Shown here one piece after another: positions 7,769 through 16,972 of a DNA stretch of 64,000 nt. Below the pieces are notes generated by a model. That model saw only the letters and a list, made by a program, of their open reading frames with translations. It did no database searches and had not been told where the DNA came from. This DNA comes from Cyanobacteria bacterium SIG28 (GTDB lineage Bacteria > Cyanobacteriota > Vampirovibrionia > Gastranaerophilales > Gastranaerophilaceae): assembly GCA_015152525.1 (NCBI GenBank), contig SUTU01000007.1:1-64000 (forward strand), in the 5' to 3' direction. Position 1 is the first letter of the stretch. Every line of letters starts with the position of its first letter. Made by a program: the position numbers and the translations under genes.

Positions 7769-10700
7769 ATGTCAAAAAAAACAATCACAGTTGACGGTAA
7801 CTATGCTGCAGCGCATATTGCGTATGCTTTAAGCGAAGTTTCCGCAATCTACCCTATCACACCTTCATCTACAATGGGTGAATGGGTTGATGAATGGGCA
7901 TCACAACACAAAAAAAACATCTGGGGCAAAGAAGTTAGAGTTGCAGAAATGCAATCAGAAGCAGGTGCCGCAGGTGCAGTACACGGTTCTTTAGCAGCCG
8001 GTGCATTAACTTCAACTTACACTGCTTCTCAAGGTTTATTATTAATGATTCCTGTTATGCACAAAGTTGCAGGTGAAATGTTACCTCACGTAATTCACGT
8101 TTCTGCACGTGCGTTAGCAGCACAATCTTTAGCAATTTTTGGTGATCATACTGACGTAATGGGTTGCCGTAATACAGGTTATGCTATGTTAGCAGCAAAC
8201 TCTGTTCAAGAAGAAATGGATTTGGCTTTAGTAGCTCACTTATCTACTTACAAAGCTAAAGTTCCATTCTTACAATTCTTTGACGGTTTCAGAACTTCTC
8301 ATGAAATTCACAAAATTGAAGAAATTTCTTATGAAGACATTGCTAAATTAGTTGAACCTAAATATATTGAAGAATTTAGAGCTAGAGCTCTTAGACCGGA
8401 AGCACCTATTTGTAAAGTTGGTGCACAAAACGGCGACGTTTACTTCCAAGGTCGTGAAACTGTTAACAAATATTATCAAGCAGTTCCTGACATTGTTCAA
8501 GAATATATGGATAAAGTTGCTGCTGTTACAGGTAGACAGTATCATCCGTTCGATTATGTTGGTGCACCTGATGCAACTGACGTAATTGTTGCAATGGGTT
8601 CCGGCTGTGAAGCTATTGAAGAAACTATTGAATACTTGAACGCTAATCGTGGCACTAAATACGGTTTAGTTAAAGTTAGATTATACAGACCGTTCGATGT
8701 TAAGAGATTTAATGAAGCTCTTCCTAAATCAGTTAAGAGAATTGCCGTTCTTGACAGAACAAAAGAACCTGGCTCAATCGGTGAACCTCTATACTTAGAT
8801 GTAGTTGCAGCTATTGAAAACAAAGATATCAGAGTAATTGGCGGACGTTATGGTTTATCTTCTAAAGAATTTACACCATCAATGATTTATGCAGTATACA
8901 AACACTCTGAAAATAATGGTTTCCATGGATTTACAGTAGGTATCGAAGATGACGTAACAAATCTTTCATTAAAAGTTGAAGAACAAATTGTTACCGAACC
9001 TGAAGGTACAACAAACTGTATGTTCTGGGGCTTGGGTTCTGACGGTACTGTAGGTGCTAACAAAAACTCAATCAAGATTATCGGTCAATATACAGACAAA
9101 GATGCTCAAGCATACTTTGCATATGACTCTAAAAAATCTTTTGGTGTTACAGTTTCTCACTTAAGATTTGGTGATAAACAAATTAAATCAACTTATTTGA
9201 TTACTGCACCTGATTTTGTTTCTTGCTCAACACACGCTTATATCGGTAAATACGATCTTCTTAAAGGTATTAAAGAAGGCGGAACATTCCTTCTAAATTC
9301 ACCTTGGACAAAAGAAGAAGCTTTCTCTCATTTAACAAGAGATATGCAAGAAACTATTATTAACAAAAAGATTAAGTTCTATAATGTAGATGCTGAAAAA
9401 CTTGTTAAAGAACAACCTGGACTTCGTGGTAAAGGTGCAAACACAGTTATGATGGTTGCATACTTCAAAGTTTCAGGAATTATTCCGTTCGAACAAGCTT
9501 ATGAAGGCATGAAAGAAATGACAATTAAAACCTTTAAGAAAAAAGGTGATGATGTTGTTAACATGAACTTGGCTCTTATTGATGCTGCAGTTAATGCTAC
9601 AGAAGAAGTTGCAATACCGGCTTCTTTGGATGGTGTAGCACATGCTGACTTGGTAGAATTTTTACCAAAAGATGCAGACGAATTTGCTAAGAAAATTATT
9701 GAACCTTCAATGAGACAAAAAGGTGATGAAATCCCAGTTTCAGCTATGTCAAATGACGGTGTAATTCCAACAGGCACAGCTAAATTAGAAAAACGTGGTA
9801 TTGCACCTAGAGTACCTCATTGGAACAGCGAAACTTGTGCACAATGTGGTGTTTGTGCTTCTGCATGTCCACATGCTGCAATCAGAACTAAATTAATTGA
9901 ACCAGAAAACTTGGAAAATGCACCTGCATCATTTAATACAGTAGATGCAAAACCAAATGACCATGGTGAAAAATTTAAAGTTCAAGTTTATTGCGACGAT
10001 TGTACAGGTTGCGGTGTTTGTCTTGACCAATGTCCAATGAACAAAGTTCCGGGCAAAGAAGCTTTAGTTTGGTCAACTATTGAAGCTGAAAAAGCAAATG
10101 GTGAATCTGAAAACGAAAAATTCTTTGGCGAATTACCGGACAATGTAATGGGTAAAAATACAACTAAAACTATTAAAGGCGCTATGTTAAGAACTCCTTT
10201 ATTCGAGTTCTCAGGTGCTTGTGCTGGTTGTGGTGAAACACCTTATGTTAAATTGGTTTCTCAATTATTCGGTGAAAATGCTATTGTAGCAAACGCAACC
10301 GGTTGTTCTTCAATTTACTCAGGTACTTTCCCTACAATTCCTTATACTAAAAATAAAGAAGGTAGAGGACCTGCTTGGGCTAACTCATTATTCGAAGACA
10401 ACGCTGAATTTGGTTTTGGTATGAGATTGGCTGTAGATAATAACAGAGATACTTTAAAAACTTATGTTGAAAAAGTTCTTGAATGTGAAAAGACACCTGC
10501 TGACTTAAAAGAAGCGTTAGAAGGTGCTATGGCTCATTTTGATAATTCAAAAACTGAAGAAGCAGTTGCAGCACAAAATAAAGCTAAAGAAGTTTTGGCA
10601 AAATATGCAGATATTGATTGCGCTGATTTAGCTAAAGTTAGAGAACTTCAAGATTACTTCACTGATAAATCAGTATGGATTATCGGTGGCGACGGTTGGG

Positions 10701-11302
10701 CTAACGATATCGGTTACGGTGGTATTGACCACGTTCTTGCTCAAGGTCAAAACGTTAATATCTTGGTTCTTGATACAGAAGTATACTCTAATACCGGTGG
10801 TCAAGCTTCTAAATCAACACCTACAGGTGCTGTTGCGAAGTTTGCTACAGGCGGTAAGAGAACATACAAAAAGAATATGGGCTTAATGAGTATGTCTTAT
10901 GGTTATGTTTATGTAGCATCAGTTGCATTGGGTGCTGACAGAGCTCAAACTCTAAAAGCATTCCAAGAAGCTGAAGCATATAACGGACCATCAATCATAT
11001 TTGCTTACGCACCTTGTATCGCTCACGGTATTGATATGTCTAAGACTCAGACAGAACAAAAACGTGCTGTTGAAGCTGGTTACTTCCCACTTTACAGATA
11101 CAATCCTGCAAATGAAGTACCGTTTACTTGGGATGCAAAAGACCCTAAAGGTAGCTACCAAGACTTCATCAGATCAGAAGGCAGATACAAATCGCTTCTT
11201 AAAACAAACCCAGAAGCAGCAGAAGATCTTTATGCACAAGCAGAAAAAGATGCTGCTCAAAGAATGTCTGTTTACAAGGCGGTTGGAGAGTTGATGAGAT
11301 AA
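7769..11302 (+). CDS. nifJ: Pyruvate:ferredoxin (flavodoxin) oxidoreductase
   Basis: About 1177 residues in one polypeptide, the usual size. It starts VDGNYAAAHIAYALSEVSAIYPITPSS (pyruvate/TPP domain I). Two ferredoxin-type [4Fe-4S] motifs follow, CAQCGVCASACP (about residue 689) and CDDCTGCGVCLDQCP (about 741). The CAGCGETPY proximal-cluster site (about 816) and the TPP-binding GDGWANDIGYGG (about 973) complete the domain order. It converts pyruvate and CoA to acetyl-CoA, CO2 and reduced ferredoxin, which can feed a HydG-matured hydrogenase. The ATG at 7769 (AGGGAG nine bases before) is preferred over 7733. It is monocistronic with its own promoter and terminator. Codon use and even Ala/Gly-rich composition suggest high expression. 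Confidence 0.97.
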   Translation: MSKKTITVDGNYAAAHIAYALSEVSAIYPITPSSTMGEWVDEWASQHKKNIWGKEVRVAEMQSEAGAAGAVHGSLAAGALTSTYTASQGLLLMIPVMHKVAGEMLPHVIHVSARALAAQSLAIFGDHTDVMGCRNTGYAMLAANSVQEEMDLALVAHLSTYKAKVPFLQFFDGFRTSHEIHKIEEISYEDIAKLVEPKYIEEFRARALRPEAPICKVGAQNGDVYFQGRETVNKYYQAVPDIVQEYMDKVAAVTGRQYHPFDYVGAPDATDVIVAMGSGCEAIEETIEYLNANRGTKYGLVKVRLYRPFDVKRFNEALPKSVKRIAVLDRTKEPGSIGEPLYLDVVAAIENKDIRVIGGRYGLSSKEFTPSMIYAVYKHSENNGFHGFTVGIEDDVTNLSLKVEEQIVTEPEGTTNCMFWGLGSDGTVGANKNSIKIIGQYTDKDAQAYFAYDSKKSFGVTVSHLRFGDKQIKSTYLITAPDFVSCSTHAYIGKYDLLKGIKEGGTFLLNSPWTKEEAFSHLTRDMQETIINKKIKFYNVDAEKLVKEQPGLRGKGANTVMMVAYFKVSGIIPFEQAYEGMKEMTIKTFKKKGDDVVNMNLALIDAAVNATEEVAIPASLDGVAHADLVEFLPKDADEFAKKIIEPSMRQKGDEIPVSAMSNDGVIPTGTAKLEKRGIAPRVPHWNSETCAQCGVCASACPHAAIRTKLIEPENLENAPASFNTVDAKPNDHGEKFKVQVYCDDCTGCGVCLDQCPMNKVPGKEALVWSTIEAEKANGESENEKFFGELPDNVMGKNTTKTIKGAMLRTPLFEFSGACAGCGETPYVKLVSQLFGENAIVANATGCSSIYSGTFPTIPYTKNKEGRGPAWANSLFEDNAEFGFGMRLAVDNNRDTLKTYVEKVLECEKTPADLKEALEGAMAHFDNSKTEEAVAAQNKAKEVLAKYADIDCADLAKVRELQDYFTDKSVWIIGGDGWANDIGYGGIDHVLAQGQNVNILVLDTEVYSNTGGQASKSTPTGAVAKFATGGKRTYKKNMGLMSMSYGYVYVASVALGADRAQTLKAFQEAEAYNGPSIIFAYAPCIAHGIDMSKTQTEQKRAVEAGYFPLYRYNPANEVPFTWDAKDPKGSYQDFIRSEGRYKSLLKTNPEAAEDLYAQAEKDAAQRMSVYKAVGELMR

Positions 11303-11329
11303 GCTTAGTAAGCTGAAAATCTTAAAAAT

Positions 11330-11364
11330 ATAGGGTAGACTTTTGTCTACCCTATTATTTTTTA
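11330..11364 (+). terminator. Rho-independent terminator of nifJ
   Basis: Stem ATAGGGTAGAC / GTCTACCCTAT (11330-11340, 11345-11355) with TTTT loop and a following T-rich tract. Confidence 0.9.
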
Positions 11365-11379
11365 TATAATTAAAAATTT

Positions 11380-12408
11380 TTAATCCTCATCTTTTTCCAT
11401 AACTCGTTTAAGGATATTTTTATCAAGTTTTTTAGATGTAAATTTTTTATGAGATTCTTTCATAAGTTTTTCACTGGGTTTTTTAGTTGAACGTTTAGTT
11501 TTTGATACTTCTGTTTGTTTAGGTAAGGAACCGTTAAGTTCTCTATACCACATTCCCCAAAGTATTGTTCTTAATGGTAAAGTATATTGAATAAAAATTT
11601 GAGCAATGAAAACTGATACAAAAAATAATGATGCTGAGTTTATAGAGATTGGCTTTAGTTTAAAACTTATAAGAAAATTGTTTAATTCCATTATTGGTAA
11701 CATTTTAACAAGTGGTTCCGAAAATTTTGCGAGAATATTTGATAGTCCTGCAATTTCACAGAATGTATTAATAATTTCAGGAATTAAAATATAAGTTAGA
11801 GCACCAACAAGTGCCATTAGCATAAAGGTTGATGCAAAATGTCCGTTAATAAGTTGAAAACTCTTTTTTAAACACCCGATTGGAGATAATTCCGGTTCGT
11901 ATGTAAAAACTTGAAATATTAATACAAAATAAACCCCCATAACTATGCAAGGAATCCATGAAATTAGCGGAATCATAAAAAATAGGGTGTAAATACCAAA
12001 TAACATCCATAACCCTATAAACGGTATACTTCTTCTTTTTATAAGTTCTGTATGTGCATCGAAATCATATACTTTGCCTGATTTGAGCATGTTTTCCAAC
12101 ATAGAATTTATTGCACCATAGGCAACCAAATATTCCCAAAAAGATTTTGTGAATAAAATAAGTCCCGGCAAAACAATTAAAATCCCAATAATAAAGAGCG
12201 TGTTAAAATTTGCCAGAGTAGGGAATTTATTAATCAAATTTGGCATATTATTCGAATAGAATAATAATAATGAGAAAATTATAAGTAGTCCAGTAACTTG
12301 TCCAAGAACCGGAAATGTCATATATTTGATAAATTTTTCAAAATTAGAAAAGTATAAACCGATTGATTCTGTAAATATTCCCAGAGGGGTTTTATTTTTC
12401 TTTGCCAT
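11380..12408 (-). CDS. Multi-pass membrane protein of unknown function
   Basis: A 342-residue protein with about six hydrophobic segments, including VLGQVTGLLIIFSLLLFY, LFIIGILIVLPGLILFT, LWMLFGIYTLFFMIPLI and SLFFVSVFIAQIFIQYTL. A strongly basic, Lys/Ser-rich cytoplasmic-looking tail of about 50 residues ends it. The arrangement recalls YIP1/DUF975-type or glycerophosphodiester phosphodiesterase membrane domains, but no diagnostic motif is visible, so I leave it unnamed. GAGAGG lies upstream of the ATG at 12408. It is transcribed away from the PHP gene and converges on nifJ. Confidence 0.75.
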   Translation of the reverse strand: MAKKNKTPLGIFTESIGLYFSNFEKFIKYMTFPVLGQVTGLLIIFSLLLFYSNNMPNLINKFPTLANFNTLFIIGILIVLPGLILFTKSFWEYLVAYGAINSMLENMLKSGKVYDFDAHTELIKRRSIPFIGLWMLFGIYTLFFMIPLISWIPCIVMGVYFVLIFQVFTYEPELSPIGCLKKSFQLINGHFASTFMLMALVGALTYILIPEIINTFCEIAGLSNILAKFSEPLVKMLPIMELNNFLISFKLKPISINSASLFFVSVFIAQIFIQYTLPLRTILWGMWYRELNGSLPKQTEVSKTKRSTKKPSEKLMKESHKKFTSKKLDKNILKRVMEKDED

Positions 12409-12480
12409 AACAATTAGCCTCTCAAAATTTAGTTAAAAACAATAATTTCTCATTTAACCCTTTTATTGTATTATAAAGTT

Positions 12481-13110
12481 ATGGAAAATTTAAGAACATT
12501 TTTAGAGAGTTTTACTCAAGAGGATTATAGAAACAAAAAAATTAATCTTCATATTCATACAGTATATTCTGATGGTGAAGGTTCGCCTGAGCAGATTATA
12601 AATTCTGCAAAATCTAAAGGTTATAAATTAATATCAATAACCGATCATAATACTGTTGAACCTCACAAACAAATTAAAGACGAAATACTTTTGAGTGGTG
12701 TTGAATTTGATTGCTGGTTTGGTTATGTTTTTATACATTTATTAGGATATGGATTTGATGTAAGCCATCCTGATATTCAACCATTTTTAGCAAAAAATAA
12801 AAAGGACACAGAGGCTGTTTTGCCTCGTTTGTTTTCGTTCAGAAATGTTAAAAACTTAATAGAAGCAATTCATAATGCAGGTGGGATTACTGTGCTTGCT
12901 CATCCGGCATGTTATTGGGCACTGTCTTTGGATAAATTAGTAAAAGATTTAATGGATATAGGGCTAGACGGTATAGAAGTTTATTATCCGTATCCGAATT
13001 TACGTAGATTTGTGAAATTTCATAGTGAGGAAGAGGTTATTAAACTTGCAGAAAAATATCCGCAACTAATTAAAACAGGCGGAACGGATTTTCATGGAAA
13101 AATTTTCTGA
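12481..13110 (+). CDS. PHP-domain metal-dependent phosphoesterase
   Basis: About 209 residues. PHP motifs appear in order: NLHIHTVYSDGE (first two His and Asp), ITDHNTV (Asp-His), LAHPACYW and finally GGTDFHGK (Asp-x-His). The family hydrolyses phosphoester bonds of nucleotides or histidinol phosphate; TrpH/YciV-like 5'-3' RNA/DNA phosphatases are the closest type. The ATG at 12481 has no Shine-Dalgarno; a TATTAT box ends six bases before it, so the mRNA may be leaderless. The protein ends four residues after DFHG, shorter than many relatives, yet all visible metal ligands are present. Confidence 0.8.
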   Translation: MENLRTFLESFTQEDYRNKKINLHIHTVYSDGEGSPEQIINSAKSKGYKLISITDHNTVEPHKQIKDEILLSGVEFDCWFGYVFIHLLGYGFDVSHPDIQPFLAKNKKDTEAVLPRLFSFRNVKNLIEAIHNAGGITVLAHPACYWALSLDKLVKDLMDIGLDGIEVYYPYPNLRRFVKFHSEEEVIKLAEKYPQLIKTGGTDFHGKIF

Positions 13111-13189
13111 TTATTTATGCTAAAATAATTCTATGTTCAGGGTTGAGAAACTAATTAAATTATTTTTTATAAAAAAATGGGAGGGCTAA

Positions 13190-14449
13190 TTGCCAAAGAC
13201 TGATATTCAAGAAACCTTAAAACTTATACCATCTTTATTTGAAATAGATTTAAACTCTGATAAAGAAGGTAAGTTTATATTTGAAAAATTATCGCAAGTA
13301 TTAGAATTTGACGAAGCTTTTATATACTTTCTTAATCCGGAAAGTTTACAGCTAAAATATAGTTATAAGCTTCATAAAAATTATAAAAAAGATACAATTT
13401 TTGCGATGTCTGAGAGTTTAAAAAAGCAAATGTTCAATAAAGGTGGACAGATTATTAACCTTGACAGTAAGTTTATTGAAACGGTTGGCTTAGCAGAACT
13501 CAAAAAGAAATCTTATCTCTTAGGCAAAATTTCAATCAAGTCGACTGTTTTTGGTGTTATATTATTGGCCAAAAAAGAACATAATTTTTATAATGAAGAT
13601 GATTTAACTGTTTTAGATGCGTCTGCCGGAATTCTATCTTATATTTTGAAAGATGTAGAGTTATCAAATGTTTTCAAAATTCAGTTAAAAGCTTTAAAAG
13701 ACGGCATTGTAGAAAAACAACAGGCATATAAAACTATTAAAGAACAAAATGAAAGAATTTTAGAAGCCGATAAAGTAAAGAATGAGTTTTTGGCAAATAT
13801 ATCTCACGAGCTTAGGACGCCTTTAAATTCTATATTAGGATTTGCGGATATTTTGTCGACTCAGATTTACGGGAATTTGAATTCAAAACAAGAAGAATAT
13901 ATTAATGACATTAAAGTATCAGGTACACATTTATTGGGTATGATAAATGAAATTCTTGATATGTCAAAAATAGAAGCTAATGCTATGAAAATCGTAAAAT
14001 CAACTTTTCCGATTAGCAGAGCTATTACCGAAGTTTGTAATATATTATTACCTCTTGCGCAGAAGAAAAATATTCATATAAATGCTGCAATGCCTTATGA
14101 TTTTGAAATATTTGCTGATTATCAAAAAATACAACAAATATTATATAATTTGGTTAGTAATGCAATAAAATACTCGCCGGAAAATGACGAAATTGAAATA
14201 GCTGCTGTTCATGTTGGCGATAAATTCCAAATTGCAGTTCATGATAACGGTATTGGTATTGATCCAAAATATCATGGCAAAATTTTTGCAAAGTTTGTAC
14301 AACTCGACAGTGCTTATACAAAAAAAGAAAGTTCAACCGGACTGGGATTAACTATTACTAAAGAACTTGTAGAGCTCCATGGCGGAAAAATATCTTTAAT
14401 AAGTGAAGTTAACAATGGCTCAACCTTTATTGTAGAGATGCCTTTATAA
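13190..14449 (+). CDS. Sensor histidine kinase with N-terminal GAF-like domain
   Basis: A 419-residue protein using a TTG start (TTGCCAAAG) with a strong GGGAGGG four bases before it. Residues 1-160 look like a GAF sensor domain with no membrane segment, so the kinase is cytoplasmic. The HisKA motif ISHELRTPLNSILG is near residue 204 and the ATPase boxes follow: YNLVSNAIKYS (N), DNGIGID (G1), KFVQLD (F) and STGLGLTITKEL (G2). No response regulator is adjacent; the nearest one, at 35865-36449, is receiver-only. The ligand is unknown. Confidence 0.9.
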   Translation: MPKTDIQETLKLIPSLFEIDLNSDKEGKFIFEKLSQVLEFDEAFIYFLNPESLQLKYSYKLHKNYKKDTIFAMSESLKKQMFNKGGQIINLDSKFIETVGLAELKKKSYLLGKISIKSTVFGVILLAKKEHNFYNEDDLTVLDASAGILSYILKDVELSNVFKIQLKALKDGIVEKQQAYKTIKEQNERILEADKVKNEFLANISHELRTPLNSILGFADILSTQIYGNLNSKQEEYINDIKVSGTHLLGMINEILDMSKIEANAMKIVKSTFPISRAITEVCNILLPLAQKKNIHINAAMPYDFEIFADYQKIQQILYNLVSNAIKYSPENDEIEIAAVHVGDKFQIAVHDNGIGIDPKYHGKIFAKFVQLDSAYTKKESSTGLGLTITKELVELHGGKISLISEVNNGSTFIVEMPL

Positions 14450-14467
14450 TAATTCTTTTTTCTAATA

Positions 14468-14496
14468 TTGCAAAATTTATTATACAAAGTTATAAT
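14468..14496 (+). promoter_or_regulatory. Vegetative promoter of the small exported repeat protein gene
   Basis: TTGCAA (14468-14473), 17-base spacer, TATAAT (14491-14496). Confidence 0.75.
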
Positions 14497-14512
14497 AAGT
14501 TTAGGAATATAT

Positions 14513-14905
14513 ATGAAAAAAATTGCTATTTTTATACTTTCAATATTTTTTGTAAATGTTCAGTCGATTTATTCTGCAGAAAAGTCTTTCAATTATGAGG
14601 CGGACGGAACTATTGAACGTTATGATATTTACGGTATAAAAAGAGGGACTTCAAAAAGTACACCGTACGGATATAAAAATTACGATATTTTAGGTATGCC
14701 ACAAGGCTATGTGCATAAATCAATTAATGATTATAATGTTTATGATTTAGACGGAAATCGAGAAAAAACTTATCGAAGTAATCCGAATGGCACAGCAACG
14801 GTTTTCGATGATGACGGTGATATGGTTGGAACAGTCCGAAAAGATAATAACGGAAGATTTGTAGAATATGATTTTTCCGGCATGCCTGAAGGTTATTTTG
14901 ATTAA
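14513..14905 (+). CDS. Small exported Tyr/Gly/Asp-rich repeat protein
   Basis: About 130 residues. It has a clear Sec signal peptide (MKKIAIFILSIFFVNVQSIYSA, cleavage after YSA). The mature part consists of short imperfect repeats with alternating aromatic and Asp/Gly residues: YEADGTIERYDIYG, YKNYDILGMPQGY, YNVYDLDGNREKTY, ATVFDDDGDMVGTV and VEYDFSGMPEGYF. This is a beta-repeat pattern like other surface WD-like short repeats. AGGA stands eight bases before the ATG at 14513. Function unknown; probably periplasmic or surface located. Confidence 0.75.
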   Translation: MKKIAIFILSIFFVNVQSIYSAEKSFNYEADGTIERYDIYGIKRGTSKSTPYGYKNYDILGMPQGYVHKSINDYNVYDLDGNREKTYRSNPNGTATVFDDDGDMVGTVRKDNNGRFVEYDFSGMPEGYFD

Positions 14906-15471
14906 GCATTTTTGTATGCTATCAATATTCCACCCGGAACTTCAACTATTTCATACTGAAAATCATCGTCTGCATCTACTGCATCTATAAAAGTTTGAAC
15001 TTTTTCAGCGTGAGATATGATATTGTCTGCAATTATTAAAGCTTTATCTGTCAAATGAGGTTTAATAAGCTCGAAATATTTTACATATTCTCGCTTGTTT
15101 GCATCGATAAATACAAAATCAAATTTTTCCTCATCACCCAAATTTTGGATGGTTTCACAAGCATCACCTTGCAAAGGTCTTACAATATCCAAAACACCGC
15201 ATTTTCTAAAATTCTCAATAGCAACACTTTGGCGTTTTTCATAGTATTCTATTGTTGTAAGTTTTCCGCCGGTTGTTTTTAGCGCTTTAGCAATCCATAA
15301 TCCTGAGTAACCGTTAGAAGTTCCTATTTCCAAAACATTTTTTATATTCATCATTTTGATGAAAGTGTTAATTAAAACACCGGTTTTTCTCGGAATATTC
15401 CAAAATTCTTTTTGTGTTTTTTCAAGCTCAGCAAGTGTTTGTGAGGTAATCTCATCCATTATAATATCCAA
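14902..15471 (-). CDS. SAM-dependent O-methyltransferase (catechol-OMT family)
   Basis: A 189-residue class I methyltransferase. The SAM-binding motif is VLEIGTSNGYSGLWIAKAL, then TTIEYYEKRQSVA (motif II) and DFVFIDANKREYVKYFEL (metal/substrate Asp), the order seen in caffeoyl-CoA/catechol O-methyltransferases. The start is a TTG at 15471 with AGGAG eight bases before it; the next ATG is too far from that site. It follows the beta-propeller gene by only 11 bases, so the two are probably an operon. Substrate unknown. The stop overlaps the convergent gene by four bases. Confidence 0.88.
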   Translation of the reverse strand: MDIIMDEITSQTLAELEKTQKEFWNIPRKTGVLINTFIKMMNIKNVLEIGTSNGYSGLWIAKALKTTGGKLTTIEYYEKRQSVAIENFRKCGVLDIVRPLQGDACETIQNLGDEEKFDFVFIDANKREYVKYFELIKPHLTDKALIIADNIISHAEKVQTFIDAVDADDDFQYEIVEVPGGILIAYKNA

Positions 15472-15482
15472 AATAATTTCTC

Positions 15483-16922
15483 CTAATCAAAAAGTTTTAC
15501 TTTATCTGTAATAACAATTTCATTTACAGGAATACTCAAAGAATAGGTTTTTAAAACTTTTCCGCTGTTCAAATCAAAAATTGAGTATTTATTTGTTTTG
15601 ATATCGGTTATTACAGCTAAATCTGTTCCATAAATTCTATTGAAGCCGTTTGAAAACCCTTCTGTGTTCAAATCAATTGTGTCAATTACTTTACCTGTCT
15701 GGGTATTTATTTTTTGAACTTTATTATTTTGTGCACCTAAAATATATAGATTATTTTTGTGTAAAAGCATTGCAATAGGTTTGTTAACAGCGGTAAATTC
15801 ATTTTCTAAGCCAAGTGTTGCGTAATCAATTACTGCAATACGGCTTTTGGTTCTGCTGGCAATGTATAATCTGTTGTTAGCATAAGCCAATGCAGAAACG
15901 TTAGGGAATTTACCTATATCTATAAGTTCATATCCTTTTTCAAGTTCAATTGACCAAATTTCGTTTTTAAATTTGTCTGCATAGAATAGTTTGCCTTCTG
16001 CTAAGAATAAATTTTCGCAATAGCCGTTAACTCTTATTTTTTGAATTAATGTCATTGTTTTTAAGTCAATAACATATATAGTTGAAGCCTTTGGAGATGT
16101 AATATACGCTTTATCATTGTTTTCGTCAATCAAAATTTCTTCCGGAAATGTATCCAAATTTATTTGTTTAATAAATCTCGAATCTGCAACGGAAATAACA
16201 TCCACAAAAGGACGTTCATAGGAAGTAACCAATAAAAATTTACCGTTATTTACAGGTTTTATGTCAACCGGAATTGATTTCTGCGCTAATGAATATTTAG
16301 GTGAGTTATTAGCCGGTTCAACAACTTGAATATTTTTTGAATAGTTTGTTATTACAAATAAAGTTTTGTTTTTTAATTGAGGTATTAAAGCCGGATTTTC
16401 AACCTTTTCCGTATCAGCCAAAAACTCTTCGTAACTTTCTCTGGTGGTTAATTTTATAACATCTTCGCTTTTTGTGTCGATTTTTAAGTTCCCAATAATA
16501 CCTTTTATGTTTTCAGGTAAAACCAAACCGCTTGGAACAAGCATATCTTGAGGTAAAAGCCCTGTTCTGATTTGCAAAGGTGGGTTTGCCATATGCAAAA
16601 CAGTTCTGTTTCCGTGTCCGTCAGTCAAAACTTTCATTACAACAAAATCGTTGTTGAAAATTATTGCGTCAGGTTTTTCATTTAGCTCCTTGTTTGCAGG
16701 GAATGATTCTTTAACTTCTATTTTTTTTACGTCAGAAAATAATGAAGGGAAAAGCGGTAAGTAAACAGTGTTATCAGGTAAAACAATTACACCGTCAAAT
16801 CTTATGTCTGTTCCGGGAACTGTTTTGTTAATATACTCTTTAACTTCATCAGGAATTTTTGCTGCAAATGAAGCTATACAAGATAACATAACCATTACTA
16901 ATAAAACTAAAAGTTTGCGCAA
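15483..16922 (-). CDS. Exported beta-propeller (YVTN/NHL-like) protein
   Basis: A 479-residue protein with signal peptide (MRKLLVLLVMVMLSCIASFA). From about residue 190 on there are repeated four-stranded blades with conserved motifs such as FLLVTSYERPFVDVIS, AYITSPKASTIYVIDL, LYIASRTKSRIAVIDY and LYILGAQNNKVQKINT, each followed by a turn. These match YVTN-type propellers that often bind ligands or proteins in the periplasm or on the surface. No catalytic motif is seen. It is the first gene of a two-gene operon with the O-methyltransferase. Confidence 0.8.
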   Translation of the reverse strand: MRKLLVLLVMVMLSCIASFAAKIPDEVKEYINKTVPGTDIRFDGVIVLPDNTVYLPLFPSLFSDVKKIEVKESFPANKELNEKPDAIIFNNDFVVMKVLTDGHGNRTVLHMANPPLQIRTGLLPQDMLVPSGLVLPENIKGIIGNLKIDTKSEDVIKLTTRESYEEFLADTEKVENPALIPQLKNKTLFVITNYSKNIQVVEPANNSPKYSLAQKSIPVDIKPVNNGKFLLVTSYERPFVDVISVADSRFIKQINLDTFPEEILIDENNDKAYITSPKASTIYVIDLKTMTLIQKIRVNGYCENLFLAEGKLFYADKFKNEIWSIELEKGYELIDIGKFPNVSALAYANNRLYIASRTKSRIAVIDYATLGLENEFTAVNKPIAMLLHKNNLYILGAQNNKVQKINTQTGKVIDTIDLNTEGFSNGFNRIYGTDLAVITDIKTNKYSIFDLNSGKVLKTYSLSIPVNEIVITDKVKLFD

Positions 16923-16972
16923 AATAATTCCCCCAACTTATTTTCTTCAATTTAATTTTATCACAAGATTGT

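Noticed and set aside
13090-13130. PHP gene truncated by a nonsense codon
   Set aside because: Reading through the TGA meets another stop after a few codons and all visible metal ligands are already present, so the short end is probably natural.
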